Of a stretch of DNA of 64,000 nt, positions 1 through 8,779 are shown one piece after another. Made by a program: the position numbers and the translations under genes. The stretch lies in NCBI RefSeq assembly GCF_020166395.1, contig NZ_JAIQXU010000004.1:143527-207526 (forward strand), read 5' to 3'. The first letter of the stretch is position 1. Each line of letters opens with the position of its first letter. The stretch is from Deinococcus betulae. Its GTDB lineage: Bacteria; Deinococcota; Deinococci; Deinococcales; Deinococcaceae. A model generated the notes under the pieces. The model did not search any database. It saw nothing but the letters and a program-made list of their open reading frames with translations, and was not told where the DNA came from.

Positions 1-106
1 TGGCGTCAATCTCGACCACGTAGGCCAGGGTTTCGCGCGGCGCGCTCTGGGCCATGCTGGGCGACGGGTAAAACGTGGGGTCTGGCCGGAAGGTTCGTGA
101 CGACAT
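1..106 (-). CDS. Selenium-binding protein 56 / methanethiol oxidase, N-terminal fragment
   Basis: Only the first 35 codons are in the window; the gene runs off the left edge. The translation contains FRPDPTFYPSPSMAQSAP followed by ETLAYVVEID. This matches the conserved N-terminus of SBP56-family proteins (xPDPTFYPSPxxAMxAPxExLAYV). Characterised bacterial members oxidise methanethiol to formaldehyde, hydrogen sulfide and hydrogen peroxide, using copper. The start is well supported: AGGAG sits six bases before the ATG. The neighbouring sulfate importer and a shared upstream operator (141-159) place it in a sulfur-acquisition context. Family assignment is good despite the short fragment; enzymatic function is inferred from the family. 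Confidence 0.75.
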   Translation of the reverse strand, partial: MSSRTFRPDPTFYPSPSMAQSAPRETLAYVVEIDA

Positions 107-140
107 GGAAGCTCCTGTCTGAAAAGGCCCTGCAAGGATA

Positions 141-159
141 GTTGACAAAAGTTATCAAA
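141..159. promoter_or_regulatory. Candidate Rrf2 operator upstream of the SBP56 gene
   Basis: The site GTTGACAAAAGTTATCAAA matches GTTGACCAAAGTTGTCAAC at 3993-4011 in 16 of 19 bases. That second site is a perfect inverted repeat (GTTGAC, 7-base spacer, GTCAAC). Here the right arm is degenerate. On the minus strand it supplies a possible -35 (TTGATA at 158-153) for the SBP56 gene, in the same relative position as the -35 of sbp. Regulation by the Rrf2 protein encoded at 4040 is inferred. Confidence 0.55.
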
Positions 160-243
160 TTTATATTGGGGATGACCGCACAACTGGGTGGCGGCGGCGA
201 AAGGCGCCCCTGAGCAGCGAAAGAGCCGCCCTGCCGGCGAGCC

Positions 244-1230
244 TTACCTGGTCGGCCGCGCGAACGCTGCAGTGTGCTGGGCCGTGACATGCACCGGCTG
301 GCCCACCTGCACGGTCACAGCCGCTTTCGGGAGGTGCAGTTCCAGCGGCGGCAGACTGGCCGCCCGCTGCACCTCAATGCGCGCCTCATGGCCCACCACA
401 TGCACCCGCGAGATGGTGCCCGCCTGGCTGTCGGCGGCGGGCTGCGCGTGCAGGGTCAGGTCCTGAGGCCGCACCAGCACCTCGGTCTGCTGGTCTTGTG
501 TCCAGAGGTTGGCGCGGCCCAGAAAGCGGTAGGTAAACGGCGTGGCCGGGGCGTCGTAGACCTCAGCTGGGGTGCCTTCCTGCTCTATGCGGCCGGCATT
601 AAACACCACGATGCGGTCAGCAATTTCCATCGCTTCGGCCTGGTCGTGGGTCACGAAGACACTCGTGAGGTGAATCTCGTCGTGCAGCTGGCGCAGCCAG
701 TCTCTGAGTTCCTGACGGACGGCGGCGTCCAGCGCCCCGAACGGTTCGTCCAGCAGCAGCACGCGGGGCTCGACGGCCAGGGCGCGGGCCAGGGCCACCC
801 GTTGCCGCTGACCCCCGCTGAGCTGAGACGGGTAGCGGCCAGCCGCCCAGTCCAGCTGCACGAGCCCCAGCAGCCGCATGACTTTCTCCCGGATCATGGC
901 GGCGGGCAGGCGAGCGGCGCCGCGCTTGACCCTCAGGCCAAACGCCACGTTCTCGAACACCGTCATGTGCTTGAACAGGGCGTAGTGCTGGAACACGAAC
1001 CCGATGCCCCGGTCGCCGGGGCCGGCATCTGTTACGTCCTGACCCGTCAGGTGCACGCGGCCGGTGTCGGGGTGCTCCAGGCCGGCGATCACCCGCAGCA
1101 GCGTGGTTTTGCCGCTGCCGCTGGGACCCAGCAAAGCCACGAGTTGTCCGTCAGGGACATGCAGGGTCACGTCGGCTAGGGCGGTGAAGGTGCCAAACTG
1201 CTTGCCAATGTGGGTGACGTCAATACTCAC
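244..1230 (-). CDS. cysA: Sulfate/thiosulfate ABC transporter ATP-binding protein CysA
   Basis: This 328-residue ATPase powers sulfate/thiosulfate import at the inner face of the membrane. It has Walker [10 protein letters not shown] near residues 35-43, the signature [15 protein letters not shown], Walker [13 protein letters not shown] and the switch histidine in [13 protein letters not shown]-terminal TOBE-like region (about 240-328) contains [10 protein letters not shown], as in CysA proteins. It is the last gene of sbp-cysT-cysW-cysA and its ATG overlaps the cysW stop by four bases, suggesting translational coupling. The gene order and the CysW-type permease next to it favour sulfate over molybdate or maltose. 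Length is slightly below the usual 340-360 residues. Confidence 0.93.
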   Translation of the reverse strand: MSIDVTHIGKQFGTFTALADVTLHVPDGQLVALLGPSGSGKTTLLRVIAGLEHPDTGRVHLTGQDVTDAGPGDRGIGFVFQHYALFKHMTVFENVAFGLRVKRGAARLPAAMIREKVMRLLGLVQLDWAAGRYPSQLSGGQRQRVALARALAVEPRVLLLDEPFGALDAAVRQELRDWLRQLHDEIHLTSVFVTHDQAEAMEIADRIVVFNAGRIEQEGTPAEVYDAPATPFTYRFLGRANLWTQDQQTEVLVRPQDLTLHAQPAADSQAGTISRVHVVGHEARIEVQRAASLPPLELHLPKAAVTVQVGQPVHVTAQHTAAFARPTR

Positions 1231-2039
1231 GTGTGGGCTCTCCCGGTGCGGGCTTCAATCAGGGCCTTGACGGCCAGGGTGATCAGGGCGAACAGGGCCA
1301 GTAGCGACGCCACGGCGAAGGCCGCGACCGTCTGGTATTCGTTGTAAAGAATCTCGACGTGCAGAGGCAGGGTGTTGGTCAGACCGCGAATTTTGCCGGA
1401 CACGACCGACACCGCCCCAAACTCGCCCAGGGCGCGGGCGTTGCACATGATGACGCCGTACAGCAGCGCCCAGCGGATGTTGGGCAGGGTCACGCGGGTA
1501 AAGGTCTGCCAGCCGGTGGCGCCCAGGGTCAGGGCCGCTTCCTCATCATCGCGGCCCTGGGCCTGCATGACCGGAATGAGTTCCCGCGCCACGTAGGCGA
1601 AGGTCACGAACGTGGTGGCCAGAATGATCCCAGCCGGCGCAAAGATGATCTTGAGGTCGTGGGCTTCCAGCCAGGGGCCCAGCCAGCCCTGACGGCCAAA
1701 CAGCAGCACGTATACCAACCCGGAAATGACGGGCGAAATAGCCAGCGGCAGGTCAATGAGGGTCAGCAGCAGGCTGCGCCCCGGAAAGTCGAACTTGGCG
1801 GTGGCCCAGGCCGCGCTGACCCCGAACAGGGTATTGAGGGGCACGGCAATCAAGGCCGTCAGCAAAGACAGCCGCACGGCGGCCAGGGTGTCTGGGGTGT
1901 GCAGCGCCTGCCAGTAAGGCCCTAGGCCACTGCGCAGAGCTGTCAGGAATACCACCGACAGCGGCAGGACCAGCAGCAGCCCCACCAGCAGGAGGGTCAG
2001 GCCGACCATAAAGGTGGGCCACCAGCGGGCGAGCTTCAC
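1227..2039 (-). CDS. cysW: Sulfate ABC transporter permease CysW
   Basis: This 270-residue inner-membrane permease has about six hydrophobic segments. The EAA-type coupling loop reads [23 protein letters not shown] (residues about 170-192). The motif [17 protein letters not shown] is typical of CysW subunits. It pairs with CysT to form the sulfate channel driven by CysA. Four-base ATGA overlaps occur at both ends, with cysT and with cysA. Identification is by family pattern plus complete operon context. Confidence 0.93.
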   Translation of the reverse strand: MKLARWWPTFMVGLTLLLVGLLLVLPLSVVFLTALRSGLGPYWQALHTPDTLAAVRLSLLTALIAVPLNTLFGVSAAWATAKFDFPGRSLLLTLIDLPLAISPVISGLVYVLLFGRQGWLGPWLEAHDLKIIFAPAGIILATTFVTFAYVARELIPVMQAQGRDDEEAALTLGATGWQTFTRVTLPNIRWALLYGVIMCNARALGEFGAVSVVSGKIRGLTNTLPLHVEILYNEYQTVAAFAVASLLALFALITLAVKALIEARTGRAHT

Positions 2040-2881
2040 CGCTCACCCCGGCGGCCCAGGCGCGCCTGCGCAGTGTTGGCTACCAAGAGCAGCGTCACAG
2101 AGATAACCAGCATGGCGACGGCCACAGCGGCGGCACCCGCGTAGTCGAACTGTTCCAGTTTGCCGACGATCAGCAGCGGCGCAATTTCTGTTTTAAAGGG
2201 GAGGTTGCCACTGATAAACACGACCGAGCCGTATTCGCCAATGGTGCGGGCCAGCGCCAGCGTAAAGCCGCTGAGCAGGGCCGGATACAGGGCGGGCAGC
2301 GTGACGCGCCAGAAGGTCTGGCTGGGGGTGGCCCCCAGGCTCAGGGCCGCTTCTTCGGGTTCCGGGCCCAGGTCTTCCAGGACCGGCTGTAGGCTACGCA
2401 CCACAAACGGCAGGCCAATGAAAATCAGCGCGATAACGATGCCGGCCGGGGTGTACGCGAGGCGAATACCGGCCTCGGCCAGAGGTGCGCCCAGCCAGCC
2501 GTTGGGTGCCAGCAGGGTGGTCAGGGTGATCCCCGCCACCGCTGTGGGCAGCGCAAACGGCAGGTCAATCAGGGCGTCCACAAAGCGCTGGCCGGGCACC
2601 CGGTAACGTGTCAGGGTCCAGGCCAGGATCAGCCCAATCGGCAGATTGATGAGCGAAGCCGCCAGCGCCGTCAGGAAGGACACCCGCAAAGCGGCCAGCA
2701 CGCGCGGCGTGTTCACCGCGTCCACCATGCCGTCCAGGCCCAAGGAAGCGGCCTTAAAGACCAGGGCGGCTAGGGGAATCAGCACGATCAGACTGAGGTA
2801 CAGCGTGGCGTACCCCAGGGTGAGGTTCAGGCCCGGCAGGACATGCCTGCGGGCCTGCCGAACGGCGGGAACGGTGGTCAC
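2036..2881 (-). CDS. cysT: Sulfate ABC transporter permease CysT (CysU)
   Basis: This is the second channel subunit of the sulfate importer: 281 residues with about six membrane segments. The coupling loop EEAALSLGATPSQTFWRVTLP and the segment RTIGEYGSVVFISGN are typical of CysT/CysU. The open frame extends to 2962, but that would overlap the end of sbp by 77 bases. The GTG at 2881, four bases after the sbp stop at 2886, gives a sensible N-terminus leading into the first membrane helix, so I chose it. The site before that GTG (GAGGGC) is weak, so expression probably depends on coupling to sbp. Confidence 0.9.
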   Translation of the reverse strand: MTTVPAVRQARRHVLPGLNLTLGYATLYLSLIVLIPLAALVFKAASLGLDGMVDAVNTPRVLAALRVSFLTALAASLINLPIGLILAWTLTRYRVPGQRFVDALIDLPFALPTAVAGITLTTLLAPNGWLGAPLAEAGIRLAYTPAGIVIALIFIGLPFVVRSLQPVLEDLGPEPEEAALSLGATPSQTFWRVTLPALYPALLSGFTLALARTIGEYGSVVFISGNLPFKTEIAPLLIVGKLEQFDYAGAAAVAVAMLVISVTLLLVANTAQARLGRRGER

Positions 2882-2885
2882 GCCC

Positions 2886-3866
2886 TCAGCGTCCGGTGTA
2901 CACCTGATCGAAGACGCCGCCGTCGGCAAAGAATTTCTTCTGGGCCGCGCGCCAGCCCCCAAACTGCGCGATGCTGAACAGGTTCACCTTGGGAAACTGG
3001 GCGGCGTATTTGGCGGCCACTTCCTGGCTGCGGGGGCGGTAGTAGTTTTTGGCGATCAGTTCCTGCGCTTCTGGGCTGAACAGGAACTGCAAGTAGGCTT
3101 TGGTGACCTTTTCCGTCTTGTGCTTGGCGACGTTCTTGTCCACCCAGGTGACCGGCGGCTCGGCCAGGATGCTGACGCTGGGCACCACAATCTGGAATTT
3201 GCCCTCGCCCAGTTCACGGGTGGCCAGCAGCGCCTCGTTCTCCCAGGCGATCAGCACGTCTCCAATGCCGCGCTCGACAAAGGTCGTCGTGCTGCCGCGC
3301 GCCCCAGAGTCCAGCACGGGCACATTCTTAAAGAGCTTGGTGACGTAGTCCTTGGCGCCAGCTTCGCCGCCGAGTTTCTTCTGGGCCCAGCCCCAGGCCG
3401 CCAGAAAATTCCAGCGTGCGCCGCCACTGGTTTTGGGGTTGGGCGTGATGACCTGCACGCCGGGCTTCACCAGGTCGCCCCAGTCCTTAATGCCTTTGGG
3501 GTTACCCTTGCGTACCAGAAACACGATGGTGCTGGTGTACGGGCTGCTGTTGTAGGCCAGGCGCTTTTGCCAGGCTTCGGGCAATAGGCCCTTGTCGGCA
3601 ATCGCGTCAATGTCGTAGGCCAGCGCCAGGGTGACAACGTCGGCCTCCAGCCCGTCAATGACGCTGCGGGCCTGAGAACCGCTGCCCCCATGCGAGTTAT
3701 TGATCTTCAGCGTGTCGCCCGTTCGGGTCTGCCACTGCTTGGCGAAGGCCGCATTGATGTCCTGATACAGCTCGCGGGTGGGGTCATACGAGACGTTGAG
3801 GATGGTGACGGTGGCCGCCGTGGCCGCAGAGGTCAGAAGCAGAGCCGTGAGGAACAGGGGTTTCAT
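2886..3866 (-). CDS. sbp: Sulfate-binding periplasmic protein
   Basis: This 326-residue extracytoplasmic receptor hands sulfate to CysTWA. A signal peptide ([17 protein letters not shown]) precedes the mature start. Family motifs include [35 protein letters not shown], the segment containing [20 protein letters not shown], and WENEALLA. These belong to the Sbp/CysP family. Its ribosome-binding site is strong (AAGGAGAACCTATG). The promoter lies in the interval shared with the divergent Rrf2 gene. sbp is first in the operon. Confidence 0.95.
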   Translation of the reverse strand: MKPLFLTALLLTSAATAATVTILNVSYDPTRELYQDINAAFAKQWQTRTGDTLKINNSHGGSGSQARSVIDGLEADVVTLALAYDIDAIADKGLLPEAWQKRLAYNSSPYTSTIVFLVRKGNPKGIKDWGDLVKPGVQVITPNPKTSGGARWNFLAAWGWAQKKLGGEAGAKDYVTKLFKNVPVLDSGARGSTTTFVERGIGDVLIAWENEALLATRELGEGKFQIVVPSVSILAEPPVTWVDKNVAKHKTEKVTKAYLQFLFSPEAQELIAKNYYRPRSQEVAAKYAAQFPKVNLFSIAQFGGWRAAQKKFFADGGVFDQVYTGR

Positions 3867-3981
3867 AGGTTCTCCTTGAGGGGTGAAGGTTGGTCGAGAG
3901 CTGACAGCAGAGAGGCGCGACCTAGATGTCGTGCCAAGCGCTAAAGCAAGAGGTTCATGAAAGAAGACGCTGCTGCATCAC

Positions 3982-4011
3982 ACCATGCTTTAGTTGACCA
4001 AAGTTGTCAAC
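3982..4011. promoter_or_regulatory. sbp promoter overlapped by a palindromic Rrf2 operator
   Basis: On the minus strand a promoter for sbp reads TTGACA (4010-4005), 17-base spacer, CATGGT (3987-3982). The perfect inverted repeat GTTGACCAAAGTTGTCAAC (3993-4011) covers the -35 and most of the spacer. On the plus strand the same repeat lies just before a leaderless -10 (TAGAGT, 4029-4034) for the Rrf2 gene. A protein bound here would block both promoters, so the layout suggests repression plus autoregulation. Confidence 0.6.
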
Positions 4012-4039
4012 CACTTCCGAGAAGAGGTTAGAGTGGGGC

Positions 4040-4561
4040 ATGCGTCTCCTGAGCCTTGATGTCTACGCCTTTCAGGCAGTCGGCTACCTGGGCGCCCATC
4101 CGGAGCGGTGGATCACTGCGGCCGAACTGTGCGCGCAGACAGGCCTGCGCCGGGCATTCATGGTCCGCGTGCTGGCCAGCCTGGTGCGGGGGGATGTCGT
4201 GCTCTCGAAAAAGGGGTGCAGCGGCGGCTACCGGCTGGCCCGCGCGCCGCAGGCGGTCACCCTCTATGATGTGGTCCGCAGCCTGGAGCGGCCCGTGGCG
4301 CCCCTGTCGTGCGTGAGCCTCAGCGCGCCGTCGCAGTGTGCGGCAGCCCAGTGCTGTCAGGCCCGTCAGGGGGTCTATGAGCAGCTGCGCGCCGCGACGC
4401 ATCAGGTGCTGGCGAGATCTACTGCTGCGGACCTCGCGCGAGATGTCCAGGGTGGCGTCACGTACGACACCTGCCTTAAACATCTCTGGCATCCCCAATT
4501 TGAATCTGCGCTCCACCGCCCTTTTGAGGGCGACCAGGCTCAAGTGCTGGTGCCGGGCTAG
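4040..4561 (+). CDS. Rrf2-family transcriptional regulator, putative sulfur/Fe-S sensor
   Basis: This 173-residue protein has the Rrf2 winged helix: a recognition region around TAAELCAQTGLRRAFMVRVLASL (26-48) and the wing KKGCSGGYRLARAP (57-70). Cysteines 91, 100, 105 and 106 form CX8CX4CC in the segment where IscR, NsrR and RirA bind an iron-sulfur cluster. The spacing differs from those families, so cluster binding is possible but unproven. I chose the ATG at 4040 because TAGAGT lies five bases upstream, a leaderless arrangement; the frame continues upstream to a TTG at 4004, inside the operator. It is divergent from sbp and probably controls the sulfate importer and the SBP56 gene, in the manner of CymR. 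Confidence 0.82.
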   Translation: MRLLSLDVYAFQAVGYLGAHPERWITAAELCAQTGLRRAFMVRVLASLVRGDVVLSKKGCSGGYRLARAPQAVTLYDVVRSLERPVAPLSCVSLSAPSQCAAAQCCQARQGVYEQLRAATHQVLARSTAADLARDVQGGVTYDTCLKHLWHPQFESALHRPFEGDQAQVLVPG

Positions 4562-5105
4562 ACGACGGCCGTCATCCTGTCTGGCGAACACTCGGGGCTG
4601 ATTGTTGGCGCTTTCCATCCCATCTGCGAGTCCGCGGTGGACTTTCCCCTAAAAGGCTGATCGCTACTTCACCTCAAACTGCTGTACAGGCGAGCGCAGC
4701 CTTCCTCAGGCATTGTCCTCTCCAGTCTCCGTAGACACAGTAGATGGAGATTCAAGAGGCTAGACAGCGGGACATGCTGCGTAGTGGTAGAGAAGCCCCC
4801 TCGTGAGGCTGAGTGGCAGCAGACACTTTAGACTTTCAAACTGCCGCTTCAGTTTTCCAGGTCATGAATACGCAGACCTCACTCCGACACAGGGCCACTC
4901 GCCCGAGCCAGGTGTCTGTCCTTTCATTCTGGTAGATGGGTGTGATTACAATGAAGAATGTCACAAGAAGCCGAAACGTCCTCTTCACCGTCGCACCCAC
5001 CGGGCCTTTCCTATACGGCACCGAAGCTGACTGAACTAGGCGCCTGGGCCAGCCTGACTCTGGTCATTTCAGTTCCCATTCTGCCGGGGATGGTCGGAGA
5101 CGGCT
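4562..5105. other. Intergenic region without a supported gene
   Basis: These 544 bases separate the Rrf2 gene from the lipoprotein operon. A 75-codon open frame (4803-5030) is rich in His, Arg and Pro, has no ribosome-binding site and looks like noise. TACAAT at 4947-4952 could be a -10 box for the downstream operon, but no good -35 accompanies it. No strong hairpin or repeat was seen. Confidence 0.4.
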
Positions 5106-6122
5106 ATGAAGGCCGGTAAACGCTGGGCTGCCTGGGCCGGGCTGGCCCTGCTGACAGGCTGCGCGCCTGCAACAGCGCCCAAGCCCGCTGCCTTGAAGCC
5201 CCTGGGGCTCGTAGAAATCAGCTTCGATGGCCTGGGCAGTACACAGGCGTCCTCACAGGTGCGCCCGCTGGCCCTCAAAGAAAACAGTGGCGGCCTGGAC
5301 CTCTCCCCTCTCAGCGTCAGCGTGACGGATGTAGGCGTGCGCGGCAGCGGCGGCACCCGCTACATCACGGCCACCTACCGGGTGCGCAACGCGGCGGCCG
5401 ACGGCATACCATCAGCCCAGGCGCGCAGCAACATCACCCTTCTGGCGGCCGGCGTGGCAGACAACGTGGACGGCACCGCCCTGCGGTCCATGACCACCTT
5501 CAGCGGCGCGCCCGTGCCGACCAGTGTGGCCCGCACGGTGCTGCCCACGCACGCAGTGGAATATGCACCCGCCACCGAACGCGTGGTGACCGTGGCGGGT
5601 GGCGCCCACCTTCAGGTTCTGAGCGAGGCTGAGGTGGTACCGGGCAACCTGACGCAGGGTGGGGCACCGGCTGCGTCCTATGCGGCGCTGGGCGTCACGA
5701 CGGTCTTCCCCTACGGCTACGTGACGCATACGCGAACCGGGGGCCGTACCCTGGGCGCCAATCCAGCGGCCGGGCAATATGACGGCCGCGTCGCCCTGAG
5801 CGTGCGCGTGCCGCTGCAGGCCAATGACAACGCCCAGACCCCCACTCAGGGCAGTCAGCGCGATCCCTGGGCCTTCAAGATGACCTTTCTGGTGGTCGAG
5901 GACCCGGCCACCCGCATCACCCAGAGCCTGGAAGAGCAGAGCTTCAGTGACACCAACATTCTGGCGCGCGGTGTAGAAACAGGCGCCACAGAAGTCAACC
6001 TCCTGCCAGGCAGCGCTTACGCCTCGGGGGCCACCCTGCCGTCACGGCGGGTCTGTCAGGTGCGGACCGCTGGCCTGGCGGGCGCCGGCACCGCGTCTTA
6101 TCTCGTCAACTCGTGCCCCTAA
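5106..6122 (+). CDS. Lipoprotein sharing a module with the downstream beta-helix lipoprotein
   Basis: This 338-residue protein has a lipoprotein signal peptide with lipobox LLTGC (Cys19), so it should be membrane-anchored on the outside. I recognise no named family. About 280 residues resemble the first part of the next protein. Shared landmarks in order are PLG-V-(I/L)-(S/A)-F, VGVRGSGG-RY, YRVRNAAA, LPTH, VFPYGYV, PLQAN and EDPATRITQSLEEQ. It begins a tightly spaced operon running to 11.5 kb; the gap to the next start is 11 bases. The start follows CGGAGA. Two Cys near the C-terminus (in RRVCQVR and NSCP) could form a disulfide. Confidence 0.75.
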   Translation: MKAGKRWAAWAGLALLTGCAPATAPKPAALKPLGLVEISFDGLGSTQASSQVRPLALKENSGGLDLSPLSVSVTDVGVRGSGGTRYITATYRVRNAAADGIPSAQARSNITLLAAGVADNVDGTALRSMTTFSGAPVPTSVARTVLPTHAVEYAPATERVVTVAGGAHLQVLSEAEVVPGNLTQGGAPAASYAALGVTTVFPYGYVTHTRTGGRTLGANPAAGQYDGRVALSVRVPLQANDNAQTPTQGSQRDPWAFKMTFLVVEDPATRITQSLEEQSFSDTNILARGVETGATEVNLLPGSAYASGATLPSRRVCQVRTAGLAGAGTASYLVNSCP

Positions 6123-6133
6123 GCGGAGGTTCT

Positions 6134-8770
6134 ATGCGTCACGTTCATCTCTTGCTGGGCGCTCTTGTGCTGGGCAGTTGCGCCGCGCCTCAGACGGCCC
6201 CACCTCAAGCTGCGCCGGCCCCCGTAGTGGGCACGCCGGCCCCGGCCCCTTCACCCACCGAACCCGCCCCGGCCCTCGCGCACGAACTCACACCGCTGGG
6301 CACCGTGCAACTGGCCTTTTCGGGTCTCAATGACCCAGACGGCTTTACGGCCGAACTCGTGCCGCAGGCCCTGACCGATATCGGCGGCATTCAACTTGAA
6401 CCGCTGGCGACCAGTTCCTTTACCGTGGGCACGCGGGGCGCGGGCGGGATGCGCTACCTCTCGGCTTCTTTTCGGGTGCGAAATGCAGCGGCGGGCGGCG
6501 CCGCCTACGCTGTGGTCCGTCAGAACCTGACGCTGGTGGCCGCCAGTACCGCCAGCACCATCGGCGAGACAGCCATCAGTGGCCTGCAGCGCTTTGACGG
6601 CAGCGCGGCCAGCCCAGCCATCGCCCAGAGCATCCTGCCCACCCACACCATGACCCTGGACCGCACCACGGACCTCGTGCGGCCCAAGCTGGGCGGCGAG
6701 GACCTGCAGGTGTTTGCCGAGGATGAGGTGAGTGTGGCCCCGGCCGGGGCGGTGCGCCTCTTTCCCTACGGTTTCGTGGTGCGGAAAAAAGGCGCCATCA
6801 ATACCCGGCAACTGCCAGCCAGCCCGGCCACCGGACAATTTGACGGCGTGGTCACGGTGGCGGTCAAGCTGCCCCTCCAGGCCAACGCCGCCGATGACCC
6901 TTTCCGGTTCAGCATGAATTTTGCGGTGATGGACGACAGCCGCACCCGCGTCACCGAGAGCGTGGAGGAACAGGGCGCAAGTAGCGACGCGGCCGTTCGC
7001 GCTGGGGTGCTGGGGGCAAATACACCCATCATGACCCTCTGCGGCAGCAGCCTGAACACGGCCACAGGGCAATTTATCGGCTCGGCCACCACCGCTGGCA
7101 ATACGGCACGTCTGGCCAAGTTGGGCGGCAATATCGCCCTGAAAAAGGTGGCCCTGGCCTACGGCGTGCCGGGCAATACCCGCCTGAGTGTCAACACGGC
7201 AGCAGGCCTGGCCAGCGCCTACAGCACATACAACGGCGCCGCACTGAGCTTTGGCAGTGGCAGCAGTCGCCGGGGGGGCAGCGTCACCCTGAACGCGGCT
7301 GGGGACTTCACGTTCGTGTCCAAAGCCGGGGACGGCGCCCCAGCGGTCACCGACCAACTGGTCTACCGGGTGGCCGATAACCAGGGATGCAGCAGCACTG
7401 ACACCACCGCCGACGTGAATGTCAGCGGGCGCGTCTGGTTCGTCAACAACACTGGGGCGGCTGGGGACGGGCGGCAGACCACACCGTTTAACACCCTGTT
7501 GGCGGCACAGAACGCTTCTGCAGCGGGAGACTACCTGTATGTGGCGCAGGGGAACGGCACGACCAGTGGGCAGAACAGCGGCCTCATCCTGAAAACTGGT
7601 CAGACCCTGATCGGTGCGGGCGCGGCCCTGACCATCGGGGGCGTCACATACGCCGCAGCGGGGCAACCAGCAAGCATCGGCAACAGCGGCGGCGTGGGCC
7701 TCACGGTGGCCCAGAACAATGCTGTCCAGGGCCTGAGCATCAGCGGCACGTCGGGAGGCGTCAGCGGCACGGGCTTTGGCACCCTGACCCTGACCGTGCC
7801 TAGCGTCGGCGCCTCCGCTGGTCCGGCCCTCAACCTGACCACTGGCACCCTGACGGCAACCCTAGACACCCTGAACTCCAGCAACTCGGCGACTTCAGGC
7901 GCCTTGCTGACGGGCGTAGGCGGCACCCTGAGCGTCACGGGCACCGGCACGGCGGGCTCAGGCGGGACCCTTCAGGGAGCGGCGAACCACGGCGTCTCCA
8001 TCTCGCCACAGAATCAGACCCTCACCGTCACCCTTGACCGCCTGAATATTCAGAACAACAGGGGAAACGGCCTTCTGGCCAGGACGACCAGCAATGAAAC
8101 TGGACGCGCCCTGCTAACGGTCCGCAACAGCAGTTTCACCAGCAATGCCCAGGCAGCCCTGAGTGTCGAGCAGGCGGCCGCCAGCGCCTCGCGCACGGTG
8201 CTGATCGACAACACAGTCAACAACCTCACCTCAGACGGGAGCGGCTTCAGTGTCTCGACAGCCCACGCGGCGGCCCAGACCGACGAGTTCATCGCGCAGA
8301 ACAACACCATCACGCTGGACCCCGGCAGAGGCAGCAGCACCATCGGTATCCGGGGCCTGGTCAGAGGACAGGGGACGCTGCGCGCCAGTGCCAGCAGCAA
8401 TACTGTGACGGGCTTCAGCGCCCACGGCTTGGCCTGGTATGCCCTGGCCAGCGGCGCGCGGGCCGACGTGACCATGACCGGCAACCGCGCCAGTACGTCT
8501 TCAGGCAATGCCCTCGAAGGCGCGCTGGTTCAGGACGGCGAGGCGGCCATCAGCACAGAGGTCTGCCTCAATGCCAGTGGGAATGTGCTGTCCGGCCCTC
8601 CTGGTCTCGACTTTGATGGTCTCTATCTGTGGATTCCCTCGGGGACGCCCATGCAAATTCAGGGGCTCACCGGAAACGCCCGGAACTACCTTCAGGGCCA
8701 GAATCCAGGCACCACAGTCTTTGTGGACGGTGGCGCTGCCGCCGGCACCTGCGCTGTGCCAACACCCTAA
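6134..8770 (+). CDS. Large surface lipoprotein with parallel beta-helix domain
   Basis: This 878-residue protein starts at 6134 (GGAGGTTCTATG) and has lipobox LVLGSC. A Pro/Ala-rich stalk is followed by a module homologous to the preceding lipoprotein (to about residue 290). A cadherin- or Ig-like segment follows, with SVTLNAAGDFTFVSK and VTDQLVYRVADNQG. From about residue 435 (VWFVNNTGAAGDGRQTTPFNTL) onwards it is a right-handed parallel beta-helix of the PbH1 type, with Asn-rich rungs such as VTLDRLNIQNNRGNGLLA, LTVRNSSFTSNAQAAL and VTMTGNRASTSSGNAL. Such helices occur in polysaccharide lyases, adhesins and phage spikes. I see no specific catalytic signature. An adhesive, structural or glycan-binding role is inferred. 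Confidence 0.8.
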   Translation: MRHVHLLLGALVLGSCAAPQTAPPQAAPAPVVGTPAPAPSPTEPAPALAHELTPLGTVQLAFSGLNDPDGFTAELVPQALTDIGGIQLEPLATSSFTVGTRGAGGMRYLSASFRVRNAAAGGAAYAVVRQNLTLVAASTASTIGETAISGLQRFDGSAASPAIAQSILPTHTMTLDRTTDLVRPKLGGEDLQVFAEDEVSVAPAGAVRLFPYGFVVRKKGAINTRQLPASPATGQFDGVVTVAVKLPLQANAADDPFRFSMNFAVMDDSRTRVTESVEEQGASSDAAVRAGVLGANTPIMTLCGSSLNTATGQFIGSATTAGNTARLAKLGGNIALKKVALAYGVPGNTRLSVNTAAGLASAYSTYNGAALSFGSGSSRRGGSVTLNAAGDFTFVSKAGDGAPAVTDQLVYRVADNQGCSSTDTTADVNVSGRVWFVNNTGAAGDGRQTTPFNTLLAAQNASAAGDYLYVAQGNGTTSGQNSGLILKTGQTLIGAGAALTIGGVTYAAAGQPASIGNSGGVGLTVAQNNAVQGLSISGTSGGVSGTGFGTLTLTVPSVGASAGPALNLTTGTLTATLDTLNSSNSATSGALLTGVGGTLSVTGTGTAGSGGTLQGAANHGVSISPQNQTLTVTLDRLNIQNNRGNGLLARTTSNETGRALLTVRNSSFTSNAQAALSVEQAAASASRTVLIDNTVNNLTSDGSGFSVSTAHAAAQTDEFIAQNNTITLDPGRGSSTIGIRGLVRGQGTLRASASSNTVTGFSAHGLAWYALASGARADVTMTGNRASTSSGNALEGALVQDGEAAISTEVCLNASGNVLSGPPGLDFDGLYLWIPSGTPMQIQGLTGNARNYLQGQNPGTTVFVDGGAAAGTCAVPTP

Positions 8771-8779
8771 AGGACAGCC

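Noticed and set aside
4004..4039. Upstream TTG start for the Rrf2 gene
   Set aside because: It lies inside the operator palindrome, has no ribosome-binding site, and the -10 box TAGAGT falls after it.
4803..5030. 75-codon open frame
   Set aside because: No ribosome-binding site, low-information composition, no recognisable domain.
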